Source: Dichotomocladium elegans (taxonomy: Eukaryota > Mucoromycota > Mucoromycetes > Mucorales > Lichtheimiaceae). Taken from it: 64,000 nucleotides of DNA. The stretch covers positions 62,001-126,000 of the forward strand of contig JAIXMN010000043.1 in assembly GCA_025716815.1 (NCBI GenBank), written 5' to 3'. The stretch's first letter is position 1. Every line of letters starts with the position of its first letter. The notes beneath the pieces are model-generated. The model saw only the letters and a program-made list of their open reading frames with translations, was not told the DNA's origin and ran no database searches. The position numbers were made by a program, and so were the translations under genes. Shown piece by piece: positions 25,957 through 39,200 of the stretch.

Positions 25957-26578
25957 TAGCTAAAATAGAGGGAATGCTCTTCCCGCCCCTTCCCCTCCCA
26001 AGAAAAATAGGTCCCTCTCCCGCACCTGACCGGCCCTCTTCTCTTTTTTCCTTCTTTGTTTGTATACATGCGTGTGTTTTTATCTCTTTTTCTATCTATC
26101 TTTTCGAAAGGAGCATTATATATACATTTTTTTTTATTTATATAGTCAAACTCTACCGATACTCATTGGAAAGCAAGTGAACACGTGTGTAACCAGTGAT
26201 CATTGCGAATTTCTGCTTCGTGCTGAGAAGAAAAAAAATGGTTCTATGCTTATTCATTCATATGATTTTCCGGTTCTTCCACCCTTCGCTTTTACGTGAC
26301 ATGCCATTGTTTGGCAAGTTCTTGTTATCCACAAACACTCTCGCGGTAGTCTTGGTTCCGAGAAAGAGAAAGAGAGGGAGAGACACAAAGCGTCGATCCT
26401 TGAAGGAAGATCGACGCGGCGTATTTGTGTTTTGTCGAAAAGAATCTTTTTCTTCCTCCGCAAGAATGGTGGGTGTGGAAGGGTTTCGTAATACAAATGG
26501 GACACAAATTAAATGGTTCTATGGTGTATTCCTATGCGGTAAGTGTGGAATGCTAGAGCTCTTGCCCTAAAGAAGGAA

Positions 26579-26609
<31 letters not shown>

Positions 26610-27060
26610 GGAGAGGACGATTCGAAAAAGCGAACAGAACCAAGAGAAAATAAGGTTGCGGATGTATGCAAAATGGGAAATGTGAGTGCGTGTACTTCGA
26701 GCCTGCGAGGATGGTTGGGGAGGTATTCTTTGGGCTGTCAAAAAGAAAAAAAAACAATAGGTAGAAAAACTCAGCGCGTGGTTCTATTATTATTATTATT
26801 GCTGTTAGCCTTCGAGAGAAAGGGTGTGTGTGGGTGTGCCTTTTCAGGTTCATCTCCTACCCAGCAACTCCTTCTTCGTCCCGCACCCCCACTCCTTCGT
26901 CACTCTATAACCTCCCTTTCCATCCTCACCTCGCTTTTCCGCTCGCTCGATTTTATCATCCTCTCGTTTCTTCTCTTTCGCATACAACACATACATACTC
27001 ATATTCATAAAGAAGGAAAGCCAGTTATAAAAGGGGGCAGGGAACACAAATCCATACATA
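25957..27060. other. Intergenic region with pyrimidine-rich leader
   Basis: This 1.1-kb stretch follows the KilA-N gene and precedes the kelch-BTB gene. It contains a perfect 9-base inverted repeat at 26390-26417 and a GA-rich run near 26575-26610. A pyrimidine-rich leader runs from about 26860 to 26960, before the ATG at 27061. Open frames here have no motifs and a composition typical of non-coding DNA. Confidence 0.5.
26390..26417. repeat. Perfect inverted repeat (9-base arms, 10-base loop)
   Basis: GCGTCGATC at 26390-26398 is matched exactly by its reverse complement GATCGACGC at 26409-26417, with CTTGAAGGAA between. It could fold in RNA or DNA. It sits about 640 bases before the kelch-BTB start codon. 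No function is implied by sequence alone. Confidence 0.5.
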
Positions 27061-29289
27061 ATGCCATCGCCAATGCAAATGCAATCCATCTCGGGCATCA
27101 TCACTCAGGTTCGAGTGACATCGGGTGAAATTCCTCCACCCTTGGTAGGTGCCTCCGTTACGGCCGTAGGTGACCGAGTGTTCGTCTTTGCGGGCCGCCT
27201 TGTCACCACACGGAAAATGACCAACCACTTATACGTCCTTGATGTCAACACCATGATCTGGACACGACATATTCCACCACCTGACTCGGATAAACCGCCG
27301 AAACCCCGTTATTTCCACTCAGCTACTCTGCATTCCCCCACAAACACCATTGTCATGTTTGGTGGCATGGGTCACTCACGCGCCTCAACAGAAGGGCTCT
27401 GTGTGCTGGACGATATGTCGCTCTTCGACCTTTCAACCATGACCTGGAAGAAACCCAATATAAAACCGTCACTCTTTGCGCCACGTCCGCGATACGCTCA
27501 TCTTTCGTGTATCACGGAGGACGATAAACTCGTTATTATTGGCGGTCAGGACATGAATAACAATTATCTCGGCGAGATCAACGTCCTCGACCTTGCGTCC
27601 TGGGAGTGGATTCAGGTTAAAACCCTCGAGAAAAACGTTGGCACCTACCGGTCCATCGCAATCACCATGCCACCCGACGCGCGCCTCCCGACCATCCTCA
27701 GTGCTTCTTCCGCAACAGCAGCACTTGAAACAGCCGAAAAAGACTCGGTCGCATCGTCTTCCGTCGCCACCGATGTAAATAATCGATTGGCACGCCATCC
27801 CATCGGCAACGGTTGGGGTGATGATTATCAGCAACAGAACCCAATCTATCTCTACACAAATCATAATTTTGCAGACGTCAAGCGTGAGCTGGAAATAATC
27901 TTTTCGCCATCGTCATCGTCGTCAGTCGTCGAGGACTGTTCATCCTTTATGACTGGATCAGCTATGCCGCCTGGCCTACGGTTCCCTGTCGGTGAGACAT
28001 TGGGTCATCACCTCGTGCTTGCCGGTACGTATCTGTCGCCGCAAAACCAGGCATTCACAATTTGGTCCCTCAACCTTGGTACCTTGGCGTGGTCGCGCAT
28101 CGAAACCGGTAATGTGTTCACCTCGGGGTCTTGGAACCGCAGCGTGCTGCATGCTGGTTCAAACCGGCTCTTTGTCTTCGGTAACCGCGACCGCAATCTC
28201 CTCGAGGATTACAATCACCGTCAGGTCAACTTCGACCACATTGCGTCTGTTGATCTCGAGGTCTTTGGTGTCTACAGACTGCCACAGTCCACATGCTCAC
28301 CGCTCGCGCAAGAAATGGGGCTCTCTATGCTCAACGAGCCTGCTGTCTCCGATTTCAGTATCATTACCCGCGAGAATCAGACAATCGCTGTCAATTCAGC
28401 AGTTCTGTGCCAGCGATGGCCGTATTTCGCTGAGCTTATGAAGACTGCTAATCAGGAACAGCCAGCCGCACCAACCCCGGCAGCAGGAGCAGGAGGAGAG
28501 ACGAAAACAGAGAATGGCAGTGAGAGCAGAAGGCTCATAAAGAGCCATAGCATGATATTCCCGTACTCGCATGCAGTGGTCGTTGCGTTGCTCCAATTCA
28601 TTTACACTGACAGCCTATTAACAGCACAACAGTACCAGCCCCACGTGCTCTCGCAATTGCTATTGCTTGCGGACATGTATAATCTCAGCCGCCTGCGTGA
28701 GCTAACGATACATGCGTTGCATCAAATGCTCAATATGTCCACAGCACCATTGATCTTTGAGACTGCAGCACTGTCTCACCAGACAAGTCTCCAGATTCGT
28801 GCTTTGAAAATGATGATTGCGGCAAAAAAAATAATCCAACAACAGCAGCAGCCATCATCACAACAACTGACGCCCCGACTAGGGCCCTCCACGGCAACGG
28901 CCACATCTGAAAGTTGCATATCGACATCATCATCCGGAGCACGACAAGCAGTAAATTCAAGTACGATGGCCAAGGCGTTGTCAGGTTACAATGAGCCGCA
29001 GGGCGGCAGCGGCAGCAACAACAGCACAACAACCTCGCCAACTCTCTCGGCTTACCATCGCACGCGCACGCCCTCGCTGACAAGCCGCTCTATGGCGCAT
29101 ACAAGTCCGCCGGGGACACCGAAACCAGGCGCAGCGGGTTTACCACAGCACCATATGTATTCCCCGGACAACGATGTGCATCCCTATCAAGCAGCGACTC
29201 CTGCGTCCACAACAAAATCCAAGGAAAAGCAAAAGAAGAAGCCCTTTTTGGGCGCATTCGGTAGCAAGTTCACCATGTCTTTTCAGTAG
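27061..29289 (+). CDS. Kelch-repeat and BTB domain protein (Ral2/LZTR1-like architecture)
   Basis: A single uninterrupted reading frame of 742 residues. Kelch-type repeats fill the first 400 or so residues, with typical hydrophobic-GG and spaced W/Y signatures: FVFAGRLVTT, YFHSATLHSPTNTIVMFGGM, YAHLSCITEDDKLVIIGGQD, NVLDLASWEWIQ and SGSWNRSVLHAGSNRLFVFG. A BTB domain follows at about 420-560 (SDFSIITRENQTIAVNSAVL, then FPYSHAVVVALLQFIYTDSL and LLLLADMYNLSRLRELT), interrupted by a Gly/Ala/Glu-rich insert. The tail is Ser/Thr-rich and ends in a basic segment (SKEKQKKKPF). Kelch-BTB proteins usually act as cullin-3 substrate adaptors or as scaffolds; fission yeast Ral2 and animal LZTR1 share the order kelch then BTB and act around Ras. 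The link to Ras here is inference. It is the only long intronless gene in the window. Confidence 0.82.
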   Translation: MPSPMQMQSISGIITQVRVTSGEIPPPLVGASVTAVGDRVFVFAGRLVTTRKMTNHLYVLDVNTMIWTRHIPPPDSDKPPKPRYFHSATLHSPTNTIVMFGGMGHSRASTEGLCVLDDMSLFDLSTMTWKKPNIKPSLFAPRPRYAHLSCITEDDKLVIIGGQDMNNNYLGEINVLDLASWEWIQVKTLEKNVGTYRSIAITMPPDARLPTILSASSATAALETAEKDSVASSSVATDVNNRLARHPIGNGWGDDYQQQNPIYLYTNHNFADVKRELEIIFSPSSSSSVVEDCSSFMTGSAMPPGLRFPVGETLGHHLVLAGTYLSPQNQAFTIWSLNLGTLAWSRIETGNVFTSGSWNRSVLHAGSNRLFVFGNRDRNLLEDYNHRQVNFDHIASVDLEVFGVYRLPQSTCSPLAQEMGLSMLNEPAVSDFSIITRENQTIAVNSAVLCQRWPYFAELMKTANQEQPAAPTPAAGAGGETKTENGSESRRLIKSHSMIFPYSHAVVVALLQFIYTDSLLTAQQYQPHVLSQLLLLADMYNLSRLRELTIHALHQMLNMSTAPLIFETAALSHQTSLQIRALKMMIAAKKIIQQQQQPSSQQLTPRLGPSTATATSESCISTSSSGARQAVNSSTMAKALSGYNEPQGGSGSNNSTTTSPTLSAYHRTRTPSLTSRSMAHTSPPGTPKPGAAGLPQHHMYSPDNDVHPYQAATPASTTKSKEKQKKKPFLGAFGSKFTMSFQ

Positions 29290-29604
29290 TTCTTTACTAG
29301 CATTAGTAGCAGTAGTAGTAGTAGTAGTATCCGTAATAATACGTCACCACCACCCTCCTTCTCTACAAACTCTACCTCTCACACACACACACACACTGCT
29401 CGGATATTTTTTTTTATTTGATCTGTTTCTTTCCCACTGTCGCATACTGCTGTGTTAAAGTCATTCGTTTTTCTGAGTTGGTAACTTGTCCTACATATCA
29501 AATCGTCACATGGAAAAATTAAACGCTTATTTATCAGAGCCATCCTAACCGTTTTACTTGTTTTCGTCTCTCTCTCTCTTTTGCTCCCTTTTCTCTCTTC
29601 AACC
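29290..29604. other. Short intergenic region
   Basis: The 315 bases hold a (TAG)n-like tract at 29305-29330, a (CA)n run near 29382-29396 and a CT-rich leader just before the next ATG. I see no gene. Confidence 0.6.
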
Positions 29605-30025
29605 ATGACCCAATCCAGTGCTTTTGCGGTGAGCGACGGCGGTGCGTCGATTGAATGCCTTATTCGAGGCGCTTTAGGACAAGGTAATCGGATGGCGACG
29701 GGGACGCGTGTCACCGTTCTTTGGCTTTCCCGCCCACGAATTCCCCCCCCCCCATTCGCTCAACGTCAGTGTTTATTTAGGCGAGGGAAAGCCAATAAAC
29801 AAGGAGGATGTCGAAAAGCTGATTGCAACGCTTCAAACGTTTGATGTCCAGGATTCAGAATACCATGATGCCCATGAGATGCTCGAACTTTTAAAGGCAG
29901 CAAAGAAGGGGGACGGCGAGTATGATGAGACAGTTCTTCACAATTTGCTGGGACCATTCTTGTCGGACGGTGAGCATGTGACAGAGATTGCCGAAACCAT
30001 TGGCAGCTTTGAGATTCGCTTTTAA
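29605..30025 (+). CDS. Small orphan protein (107 residues), spliced
   Basis: Two exons, 29605-29683 and 29781-30025. The first exon reads MTQSSAFAVSDGGASIECL and continues to ALGQ. The intron (GTAATC...TTTAG) then joins in frame to GEGKPINKEDVEKLIATLQT and the rest. The product is acidic and probably helical, with no signal peptide, membrane segment or Cys pairs; it ends in TIGSFEIRF. I do not recognise a family. The intron contains a run of ten or so C bases, and reading straight through would change frame, so splicing is needed. A plausible start, a consistent intron and a coherent helical second exon support a real gene, but function is unknown. Confidence 0.55.
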
Positions 30026-30208
30026 ATTCGTTTTGGCCGAACATACCATTGACCCTAATGACATTCACACGCACAGACACGCCACCCTATATGCAACGCA
30101 TCTATTACATAAGCTCCGCTGTTCATCCCTCTCACTCCCTTCTCTCCACTAATAAAATGCGCGTCTATACATATTTTTTTATTATCAACAGGAATTGCAC
30201 TGCTCTTT

Positions 30209-31500
30209 TTACCACCGTGCCCATGCATTGTTGAACATGTCCGCATACTGTTTGAGTTCGGTCGTACAATCACTCTCCGCCCGCTTGGCTAATGCGCTCG
30301 GCATCTTAAAACAGCAGTCAGAGAATGATCCCGATTCCCCCCCCCATACTCTCTCTCTCACTCGCGCTCTCATTTACCTCCTTTTCAAGGAAAGCCATTC
30401 TGTTCTTGTGGCTCGGATGTGTGCTCATAAATTGGGGAATATTTCCTGCACCCGCCTTTTCCATTCGCTTCCACATGGACACTGCCTCGTGGGGATCAAA
30501 ACACGCCTGAGCCATCAGCTGCAGTCCAATGGCATCGGCCTCTGTCTCGCATTTCCGGGAAAACGGTTTATCAATGACAAAGTTGAGAGCCAGCTGGTTG
30601 ACAAGGGAAGTGGGATCAATCCCGAGCAGGAGCAGCGTCAGTTGCACAGCCATCATCACCTTGGCAAAGCTCAGCTTCTCAGCACTATGCCTCGCAAGCT
30701 GATGTGCTATCTCATGCCCGAGCACTGCTGCCATACCGTCTAGAAGAACAATAACAAGGTGAGAAATAGGGTCTTCTCCCCTTCTGCTCTCTCTCTCTCT
30801 CACATATAGCTTTGCTTGCTCTATCTATCTCTTCTTACCTTCATTCTGCACAATCGGCAGGATGCCTGTGAAGACGAAGACTTTTCCACCAGGAAGGACA
30901 AAGGCACTAATCGGGCGAATAGATTGAGAATCTATCGATCCATGCAGGTGGCTTCCCTTTTATACTTTACTTTGGTTCAGGCGAATCAATCACATGGAAC
31001 TCCCAGTGCAGATTCTCCATACCCGAGACTTGAACGATTCTCTTTGCAATGCGCGCAACAAATCTCGTCCGAAAGTCGTACTGCGGCAGGATCTTGTGAC
31101 CAAACTGGGACATGACCTCTTGGTATGCCTGCTTAGCCATCGCTTCCTCTTGCCGCGATGTCACGTTCATGAACCGAAGGCGACCTGTGATGGGTACCGT
31201 CTCGAGATGCGTCATATAGTACCCGCCAAACATGATTGTCCCCGTTCCAACAAACACCCACAATCGCTTTGACCGGTAGAATGGTTGATGCTGGTTGAAT
31301 CGTCGATACCCACCACCCGCTGTCGGCGTAACGGTGACGCGAATAGGTGTCCTTTGGAATCTATGCGGCAACGGAGGCATAGACGCCATGGTCCGTTGGT
31401 GCCATTGTACTGCTGGTAGGCCCGTTGTGCGTATCAGAGAGTTAGAAACAGGGGATATGCGGAAGGAAGAAGGGCGAGGTATAAGGCGAGGAAGGTACAT
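30209..31500 (-). CDS. OMA1: Mitochondrial metalloendopeptidase OMA1 (M48 family)
   Basis: Four exons on the minus strand: 31500-30971, 30906-30839, 30739-30378 and 30304-30209; 351 residues. The N-terminus is rich in Arg, Ser and Pro (MYLPRLIPRPSSFRISPVSN), as expected of a mitochondrial presequence. A membrane segment follows (LWVFVGTGTIMFGGYYM). The peptidase domain has NAFVLPGGKVFVFTGILPIV, the zinc site HEIAH (30702-30716) and the third ligand region ETEADAIGLQLM, then STHPSHKNR. The last short exon (MPSALAKRAESDC) restores a C-terminus like that of known Oma1 proteins; without it the frame runs into low-complexity intron sequence. Oma1 sits in the inner membrane and cleaves OPA1/Mgm1-like and other inner-membrane proteins under stress. 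Confidence 0.92.
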
Positions 31501-31667
31501 TAGTTATTGATAGAGATTAATTGTTGGGGAGGGAGAATAGAGGTGGAAATTATTGATAAATAACACCGTCGTGCTTAAATACGGGCATTTGCATAGGCAA
31601 TCATATCCTCCCCCTCTCTCCATTTTTTTCTTCCTTTTTTCTCTCTCTTTCTGCCCCTTTATTTATA
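31501..31667. promoter_or_regulatory. Compact bidirectional promoter (OMA1 / SWIB gene)
   Basis: Only 167 bases separate the start codons of OMA1 (leftward) and the DEK_C-SWIB gene (rightward). The interval must hold both core promoters unless leaders overlap. It contains a pyrimidine-rich run (CTCCCCCTCTCTCC to TTTCTCTCTCTTTCT) on the plus strand ending just before the ATG. I saw no defined factor site. Confidence 0.5.
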
Positions 31668-32547
31668 ATGGACATCTCTGAATTTCAACCGCGAATCTTT
31701 GGTTAGAAAACGCAATCGGAAGCCCATTCCTTATTGGGTGGAGAAGGGGACGTGGTGTGTGGGTGACGGAGGAAGCTAACAAGCATCGGCCTCTATAATA
31801 GAGATCTTGCGGCAATCGGATCTGGATACCATCACAACAAAGGCCGTTCGGAGTCAGCTTCAGCTTGAATCAGGCACCAGCCTAGACATCCATAAGAAGG
31901 CACTGAATGCTTTGATTACCGATTGCTACAACATTGTCAGCCAGGAGCGCGAAGCGGCTGCATCGTCCTCTTCTTCGGAAGAGGAATTACCTCTGAAGAC
32001 CACTGCTGCCGCGGCCTCCACGATCGCCACGCCAAAGAAAGATTCCGTAAAAAAAGTGGCACCTAAACGCCAAGCTGAAAAGCCGAAAAAAGTGATGAAA
32101 CCAAAGAAGCCTCGACAGCAAGATCCTGAGAAGAGGGAAAGGAACAATTTCACAAAGACATGGGTGCTGAGCGACGATCTTGCAGCAGTGACTGGACAAC
32201 CAGAGGTAGGTGGAGTTACCATCCATCCTCGTTGCAGTTAGCAGCCTTTCTTTTTCTATCTTTCTGATGGATCAAATGGTATATACCCAAAGCTCTCGCG
32301 TCCCTCAGTGGTAAAACATGTGTGGCAATATATCAAGGAACATAATCTTCAGGATCCGGAACGCAAAACACATATCTTCTGCGACGATAAGCTCAAGAAG
32401 ATTTTTGACAACGAGTCTTATATGAGCACCTTCACGATGAACAAATATTTCGGCAAACATCTCCTCCGGCCTGCAGTGGTCGATGATAGTACACAGCCTT
32501 CTACTGCTGCTTCTCCTGTTCCTTCGCCATCGGTGCCCGTCCCCTAA
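31668..32547 (+). CDS. DEK_C and SWIB/MDM2 domain protein (Uaf30/Tri1-like)
   Basis: Three exons, 31668-31701, 31802-32205 and 32293-32547, giving 230 residues. The DEK_C-type helical domain is split by the first intron (PRIFEILRQSDLDTITTKAV, then RSQLQLESG). A Lys-rich linker follows (KKVAPKRQAEKPKKVMKPKK). The C-terminal SWIB domain reads LSRPSVVKHVWQYIKEHNLQ, then HIFCDDKLKKIF and FTMNKYFGKHL. Budding yeast Uaf30 (an RNA polymerase I upstream activating factor subunit) and Tri1 have this arrangement. A nuclear, nucleolar or chromatin role is likely. Which of the two it matches cannot be settled without a tree. Confidence 0.87.
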
Positions 32548-34197
32548 GAAGACATCTCCCGATGATGGACTACGACCATCCTCTTAACCTCTGCATATTT
32601 TTTTCGGTTGGAAGGGTATTGATAGAAATAAGTAAAATATATGAACATTTATGCTTCCACAAAAGACCAATATCATCCGATAAAATAAATGGTGCTCTGA
32701 TCCTTTCCCGGCCACTTGAAAGAACTGGAGGTTGCCCTCGCTAGGCACATGCAGCCCTTCCAGTAAGCTTTTCCTTTTCATTTTATGGTTACCCATCCAC
32801 ATGAGAGCAAACATGGTTAGATCTGGGCAGAGGAAGCCTCCAAATCACCCGCCAGGGATTTTGCATGCGATACCATGGAGAGGAGGGTCAAAATTGGCGA
32901 GCTCATCAGACAGCTTTTTCTTTGAAAAAAAAGTACGCAAGTCGGTCTCTGTGGGATGTATCACATATCCTTTACCCTGACCTGATGGGCGATGTGGGGA
33001 GGAGAAGGCAGCAGCGGCTAAGTAGGTAATTGAAATTGGCATCCATGGACGGAGTGCTCCTATGGAAGGCCGAGAGAGACAATAAAACGGGTCGAGATTC
33101 GCTTGGTCACGCACACTTAACTTGTTGCTTTTTTCCCTGCTTTTCTGTGGCGGATTCCAGTAGGTAGTGAGCCTGACACGAGGAAAACAATATTATCAAG
33201 TGTGGAGGAGTGGCAACGGCGCGCATGGTTAACGCTTTCTCCACTGTAACTTTTACCAACTGTTAATGCTCCGAAGGAGACATAATCCCTCGGATTATTT
33301 GTGATGAGAACCTCAAATGCATTATCTCAAACATCTTCTAAAGAACAACCTCAAAGACATTTTTATTCAAGTAGAGCTACTTTGAAAATACTGTATGTAC
33401 AGTGCGAAGTATATATACACGCATGGACACGGAATACGTTTCGAATGGCCGGTTTTTGAAACCATAGGGATATCCAAGAAGAGAGTTCCAGTTCAATAAG
33501 ATGATATTGGGGCTTTTCTTCTTTAGGTCTCTGCTGCGCTAACAAACGCATTCGAGTGTGTGAGCAGGAGAATAAACAAGGAGGCCTTCCACTGTAACGT
33601 GTCCGTGACTATCCAATCAAATAACTCCCCATCCCCTTTTGATATGGGCCCAATGTTTCGATTGCCTACTCTTACTACTGTAGACCGCACGAAGATCCAA
33701 GAAAGTATGCCTTTTACTGATTGCATAGTGTGTCTGAATCCTGCAGGTCTTCCCACGCAGTCGACATTTGCTAAAGATCAACCCCCATATCAAGTTCAGA
33801 GCCAGTTTGTTGTTCATCTTGGTCTTTGCAGAACCCAAACATTGTCCTTTTTGCGGTTTGATCTGCAGTTTTCTGGACTGCACTAGCATGTCTCCCTCGT
33901 CCACAAGAATTACTCTGACAGCACAGATAGTATCTACGGTTCTTTGCTACGGAATCTGTCCAGCACCTTTTTTTTTTGGTTTTTGTGTGTGCGTGTGTAT
34001 GAACCAGGTTATGCTGAGTAGACATTGTGGTAAATTAGTGTCCCGCTCTCAGCACAAAATGTTAGACAGGAATGCGATTCCCCGGAAAGGGAGAGCATCC
34101 ATCGTAGAAAAAGGTACACCGTATTTCTTTGCTACGTAAAACGGCATTAGAACAATGGCCATCCAAATTCACTCACGCATCTCTCTCTTTCTCTTAG
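32548..34197. other. Intergenic region with unassigned open stretches
   Basis: I could not assign a gene in these 1.65 kb. On the minus strand bases 33114-32845 are open and contain a protein-like stretch (YVIHPTETDLRTFFSKKK, then LSDELANFDPPLHG). Bases 33904-33617 and 33756-33523 are open in other frames. Possible splice signals exist, but no combination gave a recognisable domain. This could hold one or two short spliced orphan genes, or none. The last 60 bases before 34198 form the pyrimidine-rich leader of ALG8. Confidence 0.35.
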
Positions 34198-36237
<2,040 letters not shown>

Positions 36238-39200
36238 GTAGATTGTAAAAAAAGAAACTTTATATACAACTGAGGACGGCTGCCCCTCTCCCACTACCGA
36301 TCTATCATATTCCAAAATCAAAGTCGCTCGCCACTCAACTATGAAGCGGTCAGAAGGCAACAATAGAAGTCGCTTCTGCCAACAATTCTCTGCGTAAGAT
36401 AACAAATTTAAAGTACTCAGCTTTTCGGAATTTTCCCTATACACATTTTACAATCGGAAATGCACAATTTATTTTTTACTACGACGGACAGGGCCATGTC
36501 ATTGACGTACATAACTGTCTTACATCTATCGACTATGTCGCCGATAAGATTATGTGCTCTCCTCAAACGTCTGTTCTCACACCGTATACTTATCTAGTGC
36601 ACCTTGCGCGAGCAACTCTCCGCTTGTTACTGCGCATGTCCCGAAATGAGAAAATACAGACAGCATTCAATTTACCGTTGAGCTCTGGCAGGCGTAAATA
36701 CCGCCGACAAACTGACTACGCATAATCGTTGCAGTAACCCAGATTGGATAATCGTGGTCCTTCGCGGCTATGTTAGGGTGAGATTAGGTACATTATCCTA
36801 TTCTTTAACTGTTCAAATAATAACTGCTTTGTCTATCGAACCAGCAATCTTGCAAATAGTAGGGCTTTGGAAGTCTACAGTAGGCTAAATAGACAGAATT
36901 TTCTAATATATTGATGTTTCAATAGATAATCAAGACTGTACAGCAGGCATAGTAGAGGGAGTTCGTCAACCAAGGTTATGGAATCGGGATCTGGTATCGG
37001 CTCTTCACATGCATCATATACGCTCTGTGATCTTCGGGAAGACGGCATCATCTCAGCAAGGTCTTTCAGAAAGAAAACACTGTACAAGTGTCTGCAGCTC
37101 GTCGAAGGCCACGCTCACCTGAACCAGAGCAGCGAAATACGAGACCACGGTGGGCAAGGCTAGGAAGAGCACGACGTACACGCTCAGGCCGATCGAGATG
37201 GCCATGAACCCGACCAATCATTCAGTTATCGCTGACGCACTCTGGGTAACTATAGCCCTTATAAGTAAGCCCTCTCCCGTTGGAAGAACGGTCGTGTTGT
37301 AAGTTCACGGGTGTGATGAAGGAGTGACATACTTTAATCCATGAATGCGAAATATTCCCAACTACTGATGCGTCTTTCTTTTTCGTATTTTATACGCCAT
37401 TTATCTCGTGTACGAAAGTTATTTTGGAAAATAAAGTACGTTGGAGTAATTTATACACACACACAGACCTCCCCACCCCGAGTGTCTCGAAATACGGCGG
37501 TTGAAAAACCCATGGATAGACGGTTGCACGCAGGCTGGTGTTGGAAGATAGATGACGACCTCCAGTGGTGGTGGTAGTGGGGGGGGGCACGGACAGAGAC
37601 ACATCATCCAGAGAGGGGGAGAAGTGATCGAACGTGCCAACCTTTCCCCCGATGGGCCGTCGTTGATCCTAGCCGAAGGGGCCGTTTGTATTGCCATCAT
37701 GAGAACTCCCTATCCAAACGGGCCATCAGATCTTCGGCTGTACAAAAACGGATGCACGACCTAAAAGGGTAATGCATATTAGGCGGAAGCAGCCAAGTTA
37801 GAGACAGGACTTTTTTTTTTTAATCCTCGAAGCTGTACAGTTTCCGTGCTCTAGCTACGACGTATATACCTCGCTACAAAGAGCCAAGTTTTGAGTTCGC
37901 CCTCGGGTTCTTTTGAACGCTGTCCTCGATGCAAAAAATATGGAATCATCTCGATACGCTCTCATGCTGATGAATCAACAAACTACCACGTGTACATACA
38001 GTAGATAAGACGGAGCCTGTACCATCCCACTGATCTTGCTTGCTTGTTGGCTCGAACCGAACCGAAATAACGGAGCAATCGGCCCTCCATCCCCTCCCCC
38101 ACCACGGGCAAGCCCATGGCAGCTCGACCTCCCGTTAGGGCTAATCGAAAAGAAAAAGGGCTCAACGGTCAAGACATCCAATTTGGGAAAGGTCTGGGGT
38201 TTTTCTGGTGGCGAGTTAATAAAACAATAAAAGAAAGTTCTGAATGCTGGTTTCGTGAAGCACAAATGAAATAGACCAGTCGAACGGGTGGTACACTTTG
38301 CTTATTTACTGTACATACTTTCTGTACCTCTTGATGCATTGGAGAAAAGGAAAACCTGTACCTCGTTTTCGATATCCCCAATCTCCTACTCTTGAATCAG
38401 CAAGCGAGTACGTGCTTCTACCGATCTAGTATCGAGATTGCTCTATCCATCTGCTGGCTTCTCTTTAGAATGCAAGAATATCAACTTGCATCTTTACCGC
38501 GTGTCTTTTTGTTCCCGAGCGGCAAGATTTTCCGCCCATTGGCCTCACACACATATCACTGTCCTTTTTTTTTTCTTTTTTCTCTTTCATGTGGCAGCGG
38601 CCCATGCCCTTTATGGGCTTCGATGCTATATATTGTATCTTAATAACCGGTTTAATGAACTGTGTGGGTAAGACCACATTCCTCCACCCCCCGAATAGCA
38701 AGCAATAGAATTCCCTTTCTTCGTCACACCTCCCCCCCCCAACACAAACACCCCAATTAAACAATAGAATAGACTTGTCCCTGAATCAACCATGTCGTAA
38801 AATCAGATCAACCATTCAATCCTAAAATAAGCACCCATCAAAGAAACCATCTGGGCTAAAATGTTGACGATTGCCAGCCGATCAGGACTCCATCCTCGCT
38901 CGTTTGCTTGTGCGTTACAAGATGCAGAAAGAGGGTGAGAAGGCGGCGACTCAATGTATTCGAAAGGGACAACAGAAAACAAAAAAACTCCACTGGGTTG
39001 TCGTACAACCTAAATTGCCTTGGTCATCCCGCAGGTTGAACATTGAAACTTGGGGGAGGGGAGGGGAAGGAGCGGCGAATTCCAACTTCTGCAAAACGGG
39101 CTCTTTCAATCTCTTCTGTCTCCATCTTTTTTTTTTTTCCTCCTTCCCTTGATCTTACGTTAAAAGAGTTTGATACTCTCTGTAACAACAACCCATCCCC

